Shown piece after piece: positions 26,452 to 34,956 of a stretch of DNA of 54,118 nt (the first letter of the stretch is position 1; every line of letters starts with the position of its first letter). This DNA is from Cryomorphaceae bacterium (GTDB lineage: Bacteria; Bacteroidota; Bacteroidia; Flavobacteriales; Flavobacteriaceae): NCBI GenBank assembly GCA_003331875.1, contig QOQA01000007.1:1-54118 (forward strand), read 5' to 3'. A model generated the notes under the pieces. The model did no database searches, was not told where the DNA came from, and saw only the letters and a program-made list of their open reading frames with translations. The position numbers were made by a program, and so were the translations under genes.

Positions 26452-27113
26452 AATTAGATTTAATATTAAATATTGAAACCTCAACATCAAATTGCTCAGT
26501 TTCTTTGTCAAATGGAGAAGATTTAATTGATATAATTGAAATTGATAACAATTCATATTCCCACTCTGAAAATCTGCATAGTTTTATTCTAAAAATTTTA
26601 AAAAAAAATAAATTTAAATCGCAGGAGTTGGCTTGTATTTCTGTTAGCAGAGGACCTGGTTCATATACTGGATTGAGAATTGGTGTTTCTGCTGCAAAGG
26701 GTTTATGTTTTGCAAATGATATCCCCTTAATTTCAGTTTCATCTTTAGAAATACTAGCTAATTCAATTAGTTTTAGTGGAATTGTCATCCCAACAATAGA
26801 TGCAAGACGTGAAGAAGTTTACTCTTGTGTTTTTTTTGAAAATAATATTATTGTTGAAGAAAAGCCTGAGATAATAACCCAAGAATCATTTCAAGATCAC
26901 TTAATAAATAATAAAATTCTAATAATTGGAAGTGGTCAATTCAAGTGTGAAAAGATTATTAAAAAAAATAAAAATATAACTTTTAATAATGAGATAATAA
27001 ACCCATCTTCTAGTCACATGCCTGTTTTGTCATACAGAAAATTTATTAATAAGGAATTTGAAGATTTGGCATATTTTGAACCTAGATATCTGAAAGAATT
27101 TAAATCCAGATAG
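26448..27113 (+). CDS. tsaB: tRNA threonylcarbamoyladenosine biosynthesis protein TsaB
   Basis: TsaB is the non-catalytic partner of TsaD and TsaE in forming the universal t6A modification at position 37 of ANN-decoding tRNAs. The 221 residues include ILNIETSTSNCSVSLSNG at the start (ASKHA fold), SVSRGPGSYTGLRIGVSAAK near 63-83, and IPTIDARREEVYS near 115. The start is a TTG at 26448 overlapping the TolC-family stop by four bases (TTGA). It ends one base from the convergent Nfu gene, leaving no room for a terminator. Confidence 0.95.
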   Translation: MKLDLILNIETSTSNCSVSLSNGEDLIDIIEIDNNSYSHSENLHSFILKILKKNKFKSQELACISVSRGPGSYTGLRIGVSAAKGLCFANDIPLISVSSLEILANSISFSGIVIPTIDARREEVYSCVFFENNIIVEEKPEIITQESFQDHLINNKILIIGSGQFKCEKIIKKNKNITFNNEIINPSSSHMPVLSYRKFINKEFEDLAYFEPRYLKEFKSR

Positions 27114-27114
27114 T

Positions 27115-27987
27115 TTACCCATTGATGGCAGTAACGGAACTAACTTTTTGAGGCAAATAGTTTTTTAACATAGTTTCAATACCATTTTTTAATGTAACAG
27201 TTGACGAGGGACAACCACTGCATGCCCCTTGTAATAAAACTTTTACCTCTCCACTTTCACTGTCAAATGATTGAAATATAATATTACCACCATCTTGAGA
27301 TACTGCTGGTTTTATTTGTTCATCAATTAGTTTTGCGATTTCTTTTGATGTGTCATCTAATTCTTCTAATGATATTGAATCAAATTTTTTCTCGATATCA
27401 TATTCTTTTTCTATAATGGTATTACCATCTTTTAAATAAGACAAAATGAATTCCCTAATATCCATAATATGGTTTTCCCAATCAAATCCCAAATTTAGAG
27501 AAATAGATATGAAGTTAAAGTCAATATAGACTTCTGAAATAAATTTATGTATGAAAAGAGCTTCAGCTATTGGGCAATTTGAAGCATCTATTTTAGATTT
27601 AAACTCGTGAGGATTATTTACTAATTTTTTGTTAGCAACAAACTTCATCACTTTTGGGTTTGGAGTCCTTTCAGCATAAATGCTAACAGCTAAATTACTG
27701 TTTACAAATACAGACATTCCATCATTAAGATTTTTTGTAATCTCTTCAAGCACTTCATCTTGAACATCTGTCCAGTTCAAGAAATCAAGTTTTTCTATTA
27801 TAATTAAATGTTTGTCTAAAGTAACCGACTTAACAAACGGAAGAAAAAATAATTGTTTAACAAGAGGATAGTTATCTAAGTCTGAATTTTCATCAAGTTT
27901 AATTCTTTTAGAAAAAATAATTTTACTTGAAGATATAACAAGATGATCTTTGTTTTCACTTTTTAATATTTCTAAAATATAATTCAT
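27115..27987 (-). CDS. Nfu/NifU-type iron-sulfur cluster carrier protein
   Basis: A 290-residue Fe-S scaffold or carrier. The C-terminal NifU domain (about 215-290) has IDEQIKPAVSQDGGNIIF and the cluster-binding GACSGCPSS with Cys256 and Cys259. The middle is a typical Nfu N-terminal domain (YAERTPNPKVMKFVANKKL near 104-122), and residues 1-95 look like a further, more diverged copy of that domain, giving the longer form common in Flavobacteriia. It follows murI after two bases, at the end of the envelope cluster. It probably delivers clusters to client enzymes; the clients are not evident. Confidence 0.9.
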   Translation of the reverse strand: MNYILEILKSENKDHLVISSSKIIFSKRIKLDENSDLDNYPLVKQLFFLPFVKSVTLDKHLIIIEKLDFLNWTDVQDEVLEEITKNLNDGMSVFVNSNLAVSIYAERTPNPKVMKFVANKKLVNNPHEFKSKIDASNCPIAEALFIHKFISEVYIDFNFISISLNLGFDWENHIMDIREFILSYLKDGNTIIEKEYDIEKKFDSISLEELDDTSKEIAKLIDEQIKPAVSQDGGNIIFQSFDSESGEVKVLLQGACSGCPSSTVTLKNGIETMLKNYLPQKVSSVTAING

Positions 27988-27989
27988 TA

Positions 27990-28760
27990 TTAAATAGTAT
28001 TTACTGATTTCTTATTACCAAGTAAAAGTTCAATAGCAAATTTATTACCATTAGTAAAAAAATCAGTATAAATCTTATTTTTTTCTATGTTAGCTATTTT
28101 CTCTTCGTCTAGAATTCGTCTGACTTGAGTTGCAACAGCAACATTATAATCATTTATAGTTATTTCATTTCCAACAATTTTTTTAATTAAATCCTTGATG
28201 ATAAAATAATGGGTACAACCTAAAACCAACTGATCAATCCCATAATCAATCATTGGATTTAAATATTCTCTCAATAATGACTCAAGCTCATTATTTTCAA
28301 ACTCACCTGACTCAATGATTTCCACTATTCCATCCCCATGTCTTTCAATTGTATCAATTCCATAAATACTTTGGCTGGTTTCTTCAAAAAGTTTACTTGA
28401 TAAAGTCCCCCTCGTTGCCAATACACCAATCTTACCATTTTTTGATTCTTTAATAGCTGGTTTTATTCCAGGTTCAATACCTACAAATGGAATCTCAAAT
28501 TTTGTTCTCAATAAGTTTATTGAATTAGTTGTTGCTGTGTTACAAGCAACTACAATCAACTTACAGCCTCTGTTAATAAGCCATTTAGTGTTTTTAGAAC
28601 TAATATCTTGAACTTCAGATATTGATTTTAACCCATATGGTGAATTTTTTGAGTCTGCTAAATAAATGGTATTTTCTCTTGGAAGCAATTTAACAACTTC
28701 TTTCCAAACACTGATTCCGCCTATTCCAGAATCAAAAAAACCAATTGGGGAAATACTCAT
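27990..28760 (-). CDS. murI: Glutamate racemase
   Basis: Converts L- to D-glutamate for peptidoglycan. The 256 residues match the family. The N-terminus has IGFFDSGIGGISV with Asp10; the two catalytic cysteines are Cys73 in VVACNTAT and Cys182 in LGCTHYFI. The ATG at 28760 lies only four bases downstream of a strong hairpin at 28765-28796, so murI may be separated in expression from the ompH genes upstream. The order bamA-ompH-ompH-murI is well known in Bacteroidota. Confidence 0.96.
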   Translation of the reverse strand: MSISPIGFFDSGIGGISVWKEVVKLLPRENTIYLADSKNSPYGLKSISEVQDISSKNTKWLINRGCKLIVVACNTATTNSINLLRTKFEIPFVGIEPGIKPAIKESKNGKIGVLATRGTLSSKLFEETSQSIYGIDTIERHGDGIVEIIESGEFENNELESLLREYLNPMIDYGIDQLVLGCTHYFIIKDLIKKIVGNEITINDYNVAVATQVRRILDEEKIANIEKNKIYTDFFTNGNKFAIELLLGNKKSVNTI

Positions 28761-28764
28761 AAAA

Positions 28765-28796
28765 AAAAACTATCTATAAAATTATAGATAGTTTTT
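28765..28796 (-). terminator. 15-bp hairpin between ompH and murI, terminator-like on the minus strand
   Basis: A perfect inverted repeat (core ACTATCTATAA and its complement, flanked by A/T pairs) can form about 15 base pairs with a very short AA-centred turn. On the minus strand it is followed by a run of T up to the murI ATG, which makes it look like a rho-independent terminator of the bamA-ompH transcript, although its GC content is low. Being so near the murI start it could instead hide the start region or process the mRNA. Confidence 0.6.
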
Positions 28797-28823
28797 AAAA
28801 AAAATGTTAAATAGAGTATAAAT

Positions 28824-29327
28824 CTAGAAACCAAGCTCCTTTTTTACATCTGCCATTAGATCTTTTCCATCTGAAAGAATAACTGCTCCACCAGGTGTAG
28901 CGTCAACCACATAATCAAAACCTTGCTCTCTTGCTACTTTTTGAATTGCTTCCTTTGCTTTTTCAATTAGTGGTCTTAGTAAATCTGCTTGCTTTTGTTG
29001 GATATCTTGAGCAGCAGTTTGTTGATATTGTTGAATATTTTGCTCCATTCCTTGTAACTCTTTAGCTCTTGCTTGATTTGTTACTTCGGTTTGGTTTTGG
29101 GCATCTGCAGAATAAGTCTGTGATTTTGTTTGATATTCCTTCATAGATGCTTCAATTTCAGTTTGATATGTCTTCTGAAGCTTTTCTAATTGTGCTTGAG
29201 CCTCCTTCACCTCAGGCATTTGGCTTATTAGTGATTGACTATCAATATGTGCAACTTTACTTTGCGAGTATGAAATTGTGCTAAAAGCTATAAATGCAAC
29301 TGATACTAATAATTTTATATAATTCAT
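28824..29327 (-). CDS. OmpH/Skp family periplasmic chaperone (second copy)
   Basis: A 167-residue Skp-type holdase that escorts unfolded outer-membrane proteins to the BamA machine. A signal peptide covers about 1-22 (ending ISYSQ), followed by KVAHIDSQSLISQMPEV, a long coiled coil rich in Gln, Ala and Lys (about 40-120) and the conserved end GFDYVVDATPGGAVILSDGKDLM. It is five bases downstream of another ompH gene. The 3' side has a hairpin that probably ends the transcript. Confidence 0.92.
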   Translation of the reverse strand: MNYIKLLVSVAFIAFSTISYSQSKVAHIDSQSLISQMPEVKEAQAQLEKLQKTYQTEIEASMKEYQTKSQTYSADAQNQTEVTNQARAKELQGMEQNIQQYQQTAAQDIQQKQADLLRPLIEKAKEAIQKVAREQGFDYVVDATPGGAVILSDGKDLMADVKKELGF

Positions 29328-29332
29328 TTTTT

Positions 29333-30049
29333 TTAAGTTTTAATTTTTCTTTTTGCGTTTATTAAACTATCTCTCCTTCTTTTTATTTCTATTTTTCTAA
29401 GTTCTCTCAGTTTTGAAATCGAATCTCTTCTTTTTTTATTTTTCTGTTCTGCTAATTTCCTCTTTTCTTCTAATTCTTTTTTTCTTTCATCTTCAAACTC
29501 AATTTCAAGGTTTTCAATCTTCTCTTGTCTTAAGATACTTCTCAAAACGAGCTCGCTAATATCGTATTTTTTTTCTGAATAAAGCATAATCACTGCACTA
29601 GATTTATCAAAAATAAAATCAAATTTATTTTTGTCAGCTATTTTTTGAACAATCGCAAGAACCTCATCCTGAATTGGTTGTATTAGTATTTTTTCCTGTA
29701 TTAACCAATCTCCTTCAGGTCCAAACCTCTTATTTCTATAATTATCAAGTTCTTTAAAATCATAGTCTAATTCTTTACTTCTTTTCATATAAATTTGATT
29801 GGGTATTAAATCCTTTTCAAAATCTAATTCTTCTCGCATTGTCTTAATTTCGTTTTCTTTTTTTGAAATTTCATTTTTCCATTGATCAATTTTATATTCA
29901 AATTCCTTATTGGCAACTTCAAAATCTTCAATATTGCTCAATATGTAATCCATATTTATGTAACCAACTCTCAATTCTTTCTGGGCATTTAATAGGCTAC
30001 AAAATAAAATTAGAGTGAGTAAAAAATTAAAAAGTTTAATTTTTATCAT
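29333..30049 (-). CDS. OmpH/Skp family periplasmic chaperone (first copy, with basic tail)
   Basis: A 238-residue Skp-like protein, with a signal peptide (about 1-22, ending LLNAQ) and ELRVGYINMDYILSNIEDF as the start of the OmpH domain. The coiled coil runs over about 45-110 and the family end KFDFIFDKSSAVIMLYS lies near 142-158. Beyond about residue 175 is an extra tail very rich in Lys, Arg and Glu (EERKKELEEKRKLAEQKNK and more), predicted to be a charged helix and not present in the second copy. The tail may extend the chaperone tentacles. It lies five bases after bamA. Confidence 0.88.
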   Translation of the reverse strand: MIKIKLFNFLLTLILFCSLLNAQKELRVGYINMDYILSNIEDFEVANKEFEYKIDQWKNEISKKENEIKTMREELDFEKDLIPNQIYMKRSKELDYDFKELDNYRNKRFGPEGDWLIQEKILIQPIQDEVLAIVQKIADKNKFDFIFDKSSAVIMLYSEKKYDISELVLRSILRQEKIENLEIEFEDERKKELEEKRKLAEQKNKKRRDSISKLRELRKIEIKRRRDSLINAKRKIKT

Positions 30050-30054
30050 AAATA

Positions 30055-32586
30055 TTAAAAGTTTTGACCAATCACAAAGTGTGTTTCCCAGCCATTGGGT
30101 GTAAGATCATTGTTGCTGACCCCGTCCAAACCATATCCGAAGTCTATTCCTAATAAACCAAAAGCAGGCATAAAAATTCTTAGACCGACTCCCATGGACC
30201 TTTTTGAATTAAACGGATTGTAATCACGGAAGTTATCAAATCCTTGACCTGATTCTAAGAATGTAAGTCCAAAAATTGAGGCAGCGGGTTTAAGAGTTAT
30301 TGGATACCTAAGCTCTAGTGAAAACTTATTGTAGATTGTAGAGCCATTTTGACTAGACAAAGATTGGTTGGGGTAACCTCTTAAAGAAATCATTTCTCTT
30401 CCATCCATTGAATATTGTGACATACCATCACCACCCAAGAAAAATCTATCAAAGGGTATAACTCCTCTGTCATTATTATATGCACCCAGGAAACCGAATT
30501 CTGCATGAGTTCTTAAAACTAATTTATCAAACAGTCTGGTGTACCAAGATCCCTTGAATTTTATTTTGTAAAATTCCAACCATTTATATTTTTCTTGATC
30601 AATTTTTGAAGTATCCGGATCGCCGTTTGTATCTTGAAATTCAGGTAGATCCCCTAAGCTTCCATAATCAACACCATTCCACAAAGAATATGGAAGTGAA
30701 AATCTCGCACTTATTAAAAATTCTGAACCACCTAAAGGAAATATTGGGTTGGTAAATGTATTATTTCGTGATAGGGCTACTGTATAAGAAACATTATTAG
30801 ATTTGCCTTGCCCAAATGTGAATAGCCCAGTAAAGTAATTCTGAAGATTGTAATATTGATAGGATAATGATTGAGATAATGTGAAATAATCATCAGGAAC
30901 TCTTAATCGCTTTGCCAGACCAATAGTTGCACCAGTTATGGATACAAATTGATCTTTGTTTACATTTCCAGTAAAAAAGTTATATCTAAATTGTTTAGTA
31001 TGAGAAAATGAAGTTGAGAATTGTACAGGTTGCTCTCCACCAAACCAAGGATCAGACAGCGAAAAGCTATATACTCTGTAGAATCTATTCGCTTGAAGAC
31101 GAAGAGATAAAGATTGGCCATCACCCATAGGAACAGGCTTCCATGCTTTTCTATCTTTTAATCCTTTCAGTGAAAAGTTATTAAATGATACACCAATTGA
31201 TCCAATAAATGAATTACCACCATATCCACCTTGAAGCTCAACTTGGCTAGCCCCTTTTTCTACTAGGCCATACTCAATATCGACAGTTCCACCATTGGGA
31301 TCAACATTTTTAAAATCTGGACTAATTTGTTCAGGATCAAAAAATCCAGTTTGACCCAGTTCACGTACTGTTCTTACAACTTTATCTTTGCTATATAAAT
31401 CACCAGGTTTTGTTCTGAGTTCCCTGTATATTACGTGATCATTAGTTCTAGTATTACCAACTACAGTTATTTTATTAAAATATGCAGGGTTACCCTCAAC
31501 AATTCTTATTTCAAAATCAATTGTATCATTGATTGCAGCTATTTCAACAGGATTAATGCTTGAAAAAAGATATCCATTGTTTTGATACAAATTTGTTAAA
31601 TCTTCTCCATCAGGTTTTGATGAATCAGCAATTCTTTTTTTAAGCAAAACACCGTTATAAGTATCTCCTCTGAACAAACCTAATAATTTAGATAACTGAT
31701 CATCGCTATAAACTGTATTTCCTAAAAATTTAATATCTCCGAAATAATATTTTTTACCTTCATTTACATTAATATTTAATTTAATTAAATTATTATTTGT
31801 TATTACAGTATCTGAGATGATTCTTGCATCTCTGTAACCTTTTTCTTTATAAAAGTCAATTATTGAAGTAAGGTCTGTTTGATAGTCATTTTCAATAAAT
31901 TTTGACTTTTTCCAAAATCTACCAGGTAGTTTGGTTTTTGTCTTTTTCATCTTTTTCTTCAGCTGCTTGGATTTAAAAATTTCATTTCCATTAAATTCAA
32001 TTTCATTGACTTTGACTCTATCACCTAAATCAACATTTATTACCATTTTTTCATTATTTAAACCAATTGAATCTTTAGCAGTGTTAATATTAACTTTAGT
32101 ATTTAAAAATCCATTTTTTTGATATTTATTTACAATATAATTTTTGGTTGTCTCGATAAAATTTTCCGTAATTTTTTGTCCTCGTTTAATTTCAATTTCT
32201 TCCTCAACAGTTTCAGATTTTGATTTTTTTAAGCCAGTTATTTTAAATTCTGAAAGAGAGGGAAGCTCGATTACTGAAATTTCAAGATCCACTTTATCTT
32301 CAACAATCTTTGTAATGTAAAAGTTAATGTCACTAAAAAGTTCAAGTTTCCAAAGTTTACTTATTATTTTACTGATATCTTCACCAGGAATTTGGACTTT
32401 TTTCCCAACAAAAAGACCAGTGTAAGTTACTACGGTTTGTTCATTAAAACTTTTTATACCTGTGACCTTTATGTCATTTATGACATATTCTTTCCCCTTA
32501 ACATAAGCATTATCTTGACTAAGGACAAAATTGCTAGATATGAGCAAAATCAAAAAGAGGTATTTTAAATCAAGTAGTTTTCCCAA
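30055..32586 (-). CDS. bamA: Outer-membrane protein assembly factor BamA
   Basis: BamA folds and inserts beta-barrel proteins into the outer membrane. The 843 residues include a signal peptide (about 1-23, ending FVLSQ), five POTRA domains over about 30-430, and the C-terminal barrel, which has the conserved FGFLGAYNN-type strands, FFLGGDGMSQYSMDGRE near residue 715 and RSMGVGLRIFMPAFGLLGIDFGYG near the end. The start is TTG at 32586, overlapping uppS by 17 bases, since no ATG lies ahead of the signal peptide. Loop residues GGDGM take the place of the VRGF/Y motif as in other Bacteroidota. Confidence 0.95.
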   Translation of the reverse strand: MGKLLDLKYLFLILLISSNFVLSQDNAYVKGKEYVINDIKVTGIKSFNEQTVVTYTGLFVGKKVQIPGEDISKIISKLWKLELFSDINFYITKIVEDKVDLEISVIELPSLSEFKITGLKKSKSETVEEEIEIKRGQKITENFIETTKNYIVNKYQKNGFLNTKVNINTAKDSIGLNNEKMVINVDLGDRVKVNEIEFNGNEIFKSKQLKKKMKKTKTKLPGRFWKKSKFIENDYQTDLTSIIDFYKEKGYRDARIISDTVITNNNLIKLNINVNEGKKYYFGDIKFLGNTVYSDDQLSKLLGLFRGDTYNGVLLKKRIADSSKPDGEDLTNLYQNNGYLFSSINPVEIAAINDTIDFEIRIVEGNPAYFNKITVVGNTRTNDHVIYRELRTKPGDLYSKDKVVRTVRELGQTGFFDPEQISPDFKNVDPNGGTVDIEYGLVEKGASQVELQGGYGGNSFIGSIGVSFNNFSLKGLKDRKAWKPVPMGDGQSLSLRLQANRFYRVYSFSLSDPWFGGEQPVQFSTSFSHTKQFRYNFFTGNVNKDQFVSITGATIGLAKRLRVPDDYFTLSQSLSYQYYNLQNYFTGLFTFGQGKSNNVSYTVALSRNNTFTNPIFPLGGSEFLISARFSLPYSLWNGVDYGSLGDLPEFQDTNGDPDTSKIDQEKYKWLEFYKIKFKGSWYTRLFDKLVLRTHAEFGFLGAYNNDRGVIPFDRFFLGGDGMSQYSMDGREMISLRGYPNQSLSSQNGSTIYNKFSLELRYPITLKPAASIFGLTFLESGQGFDNFRDYNPFNSKRSMGVGLRIFMPAFGLLGIDFGYGLDGVSNNDLTPNGWETHFVIGQNF

Positions 32587-33316
32587 ATCTTCTATTTCTT
32601 TTCTGATATGTTATAATTGAATTATAGAAATTTTTTTTTCTAAATTCAGGCCAGAGCAAATCGTAAAATAATAATTCTGCATATGAATTTTGCCACAATA
32701 AAAAATTACTCAACCTAAATTCGCCGCCTGTTCTTATTAACAGATCAACATTTTTAGAAATTTTAGTGTAAAGATGCTCATTTATTAGCTTTTCATCAAT
32801 ATTTTCAATGGAAATTATATTTTTTTTAACTTTTGTTGAAATCAGCTTTATTGCATCAACTATTTCAGTCTTTGATCCGTAACTTACTGCTAGATTTAAA
32901 TTTAAGCCATCATTCTTTTTTGTTAACTCACACGCCTTTATTAATTCACTTTCTACATTTTCAGAAAGTTTGCTTATTGAACCAATAATTCTCATTCGGA
33001 TATTATTTTTATTGATGTCTGTTATTTCATTATTAACAGATCTAATAAGTAATTTCATAAGAGCATTGACTTCGTTCTTTGGTCTTTTCCAATTGTCGAT
33101 AGAAAAAACATATAATGTTAAATTTTTTATACCTAATTCAACGCAAGATTCAATTGTTTCTCGAACAGAACTGATCCCGGAAGTATGACCAAAAATTCTC
33201 CTTTTCCCAAAAGATTTAGCCCATCTACCATTCCCATCCATTATAACAGCAACATGGTTGGGTAAATTTCCCAAGTCAATTTGTTTTATATGTTCATTAT
33301 TGACATTTACATTCAT
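32570..33316 (-). CDS. uppS: Isoprenyl transferase (undecaprenyl diphosphate synthase)
   Basis: Makes undecaprenyl diphosphate, the lipid carrier for cell-wall and surface polysaccharide synthesis. From the ATG at 33316 it is 248 residues. The catalytic HVAVIMDGNGRWAK contains Asp27, and RTGGEFRLSNFLLWQNSYAEL near 205-225 is the second signature. A TTG nine bases upstream (33325) would also work; I prefer the ATG. Its start overlaps the porG-like gene by 20 bases and its end overlaps bamA, so the cluster is translationally coupled. Confidence 0.95.
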   Translation of the reverse strand: MNVNVNNEHIKQIDLGNLPNHVAVIMDGNGRWAKSFGKRRIFGHTSGISSVRETIESCVELGIKNLTLYVFSIDNWKRPKNEVNALMKLLIRSVNNEITDINKNNIRMRIIGSISKLSENVESELIKACELTKKNDGLNLNLAVSYGSKTEIVDAIKLISTKVKKNIISIENIDEKLINEHLYTKISKNVDLLIRTGGEFRLSNFLLWQNSYAELLFYDLLWPEFRKKNFYNSIITYQKRNRRFGKTT

Positions 33317-34010
33317 AATTTCCAAAAACGTAAGTTAATGTTAATCCAGAAAAAACAATCCAATCTTGACTCAATCCGCTTCCGAATCTTTTTTCAGAAT
33401 AAATTTCTGTGTTTTCAAAAGTTGGGTAACTCCCATCTAAATTCTCCGTAAATGTATGTCTTGCGGTAATTTCAATTCCAAATACAAAGGTTTTAAGTAG
33501 TTTAGATTTTATTCCAACTGTAATAGGTAAAGCAAAATCAGAACTTTTCCCATACGATTGGGCAATGGTTTGCCCTAAAGGATAATGAATTCCATCATAT
33601 CTAAAATAGCTTAAACCAGTACTTATATATGGTGAAAATTGAAATTTATCATCCTGAATATCGAATTCTATAAAATTAAAATCAATACCAACAGTAACTT
33701 CTTGAATACTATTTTCAAATGATTTCCCTCTTAATTTTCTATATTCAGGTGAATTACTATTTAAATCACTCGATTCAATATCTGAAATTGAGATTTGTGT
33801 CCTTACTGAAAATCTATCTGAAAAGTTATTTCTGTATAAAATACCGTAGCTGTAGGTTCCATGTGAAATAGGATCTATGTAAGTGGTTGGACCAACATCA
33901 CCAATATAATTCGATCCTCCAAACAAAAAACCTATTTCGTTTCTCTGTGAATTTAATTGAAAAGAAATTAAAAACAACAACACAGCAATGTATCTTAAAA
34001 TTATTTTCAA
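33297..34010 (-). CDS. PorG-type (DUF6089) outer-membrane beta-barrel protein
   Basis: A 237-residue outer-membrane protein with a signal peptide (about 1-22, ending FQLNSQ) and the eight-strand barrel pattern. RNEIGFLFGGSNYIGDVGPTT at the start and GLTLTYVFGNYECKCQ at the end match the DUF6089 family. In Porphyromonas the homologue PorG belongs to the type IX secretion core and is also encoded beside uppS, bamA and ompH, so that role is likely here. The two terminal cysteines (CKC) are notable. It overlaps uppS by 20 bases and follows nadK after two. Confidence 0.82.
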   Translation of the reverse strand: MKIILRYIAVLLFLISFQLNSQRNEIGFLFGGSNYIGDVGPTTYIDPISHGTYSYGILYRNNFSDRFSVRTQISISDIESSDLNSNSPEYRKLRGKSFENSIQEVTVGIDFNFIEFDIQDDKFQFSPYISTGLSYFRYDGIHYPLGQTIAQSYGKSSDFALPITVGIKSKLLKTFVFGIEITARHTFTENLDGSYPTFENTEIYSEKRFGSGLSQDWIVFSGLTLTYVFGNYECKCQ

Positions 34011-34012
34011 AA

Positions 34013-34882
34013 TCAGTTTCTTTTATCTTTTCCCCAAAATAATTTTTCTCTCAATGTTTCATAATATGAGTTTCCTTCTAACTTTACAAGTTTAAACTTG
34101 ATTGGAGATTTTTCAATTATAATTGAGTTACCATGTTTTAAACTTATAATGTTGGTATCAATCGATAATAAATGAAAATCTTCTCTTCCGGTAACATTAA
34201 TTTCAATTTTTGTCTCATCTGAAATAACTATAGGCCTAGCATTAAGATTATGGGGTGAAATTGGAGTAAGGATTAAAGAGTTACTGTTTGGAGAAACTAT
34301 TGGTCCACCACAGCTTAGTGAGTATCCAGTTGATCCAGTCGGTGTTGAAACTATTAAACCATCTGACCAATACGAGTTTAAAAATTGATCATCTAATTTT
34401 GTTTTGATGTTTATTAATGATGTTGTGTTTTTTCGAACAATACTTATCTCATTTAATCCAACGCAAAAAATCTCATCAAGAACTTTAGAATTTAAAACTT
34501 TAACTTGAACTGTGGATCTTTCTTCAATTTTGTAATTTGAATTTATAATATTAGAGTAAAATTCACTTATATTTTCATGGTTCATTGTTGAAAGAAAACC
34601 GAGTCTTCCTGTGTTTATGCCTAGTATAGGAATTCCTTTGTCTCTCACTATACCTAGGGTCCTTAAAAAGGTTCCATCTCCACCTATGCTAATCATCAAA
34701 TCAACCTCAGTATGTAAGTCTAGATGATTGTTATACAAACTATGACCTTTAAGTCTTAAAGATTTATAAAGCTCTGAGTAAATGTGAAAAGTAATATTTT
34801 TATTTATTGACAGTTTAAAAACCTTATCAATTACATTTTTTACATCATCATTCGTGTCGATAGAAAATATAGCAATTTTCAT
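34013..34882 (-). CDS. nadK: NAD kinase
   Basis: Phosphorylates NAD to NADP. The 289 residues are typical. Motif ISIGGDGTFLRT near 65-75 holds the catalytic Asp69, LGINTGRLGFLS near 92-103 is conserved, and DGLIVSTPTGSTGYSLSCGG near 166-185 is the substrate-binding stretch. It is the first gene of the minus-strand envelope cluster, divergent from pdxJ with 74 bases between the starts. On the minus strand TTAATTTG at 34905-34898 is one base from the TAnnTTTG consensus and may be its promoter element. Confidence 0.96.
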   Translation of the reverse strand: MKIAIFSIDTNDDVKNVIDKVFKLSINKNITFHIYSELYKSLRLKGHSLYNNHLDLHTEVDLMISIGGDGTFLRTLGIVRDKGIPILGINTGRLGFLSTMNHENISEFYSNIINSNYKIEERSTVQVKVLNSKVLDEIFCVGLNEISIVRKNTTSLINIKTKLDDQFLNSYWSDGLIVSTPTGSTGYSLSCGGPIVSPNSNSLILTPISPHNLNARPIVISDETKIEINVTGREDFHLLSIDTNIISLKHGNSIIIEKSPIKFKLVKLEGNSYYETLREKLFWGKDKRN

Positions 34883-34930
34883 AAAATATTATTAATGCAA
34901 ATTAACTAAAAAATGTAGATCGGTGAGGGT

Positions 34931-34946
34931 TATCTTTGTATTTTTG
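34931..34946 (+). promoter_or_regulatory. Two TAnnTTTG elements before pdxJ
   Basis: TATCTTTG (34931-34938) and TATTTTTG (34939-34946) are adjacent matches to the Bacteroidota -7 element in the nadK/pdxJ divergent spacer, 10-18 bases before the pdxJ ATG. No well-spaced TTG is visible upstream of either, so which one is used is unclear. Confidence 0.45.
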
Positions 34947-34956
34947 GTTTTGAAAA

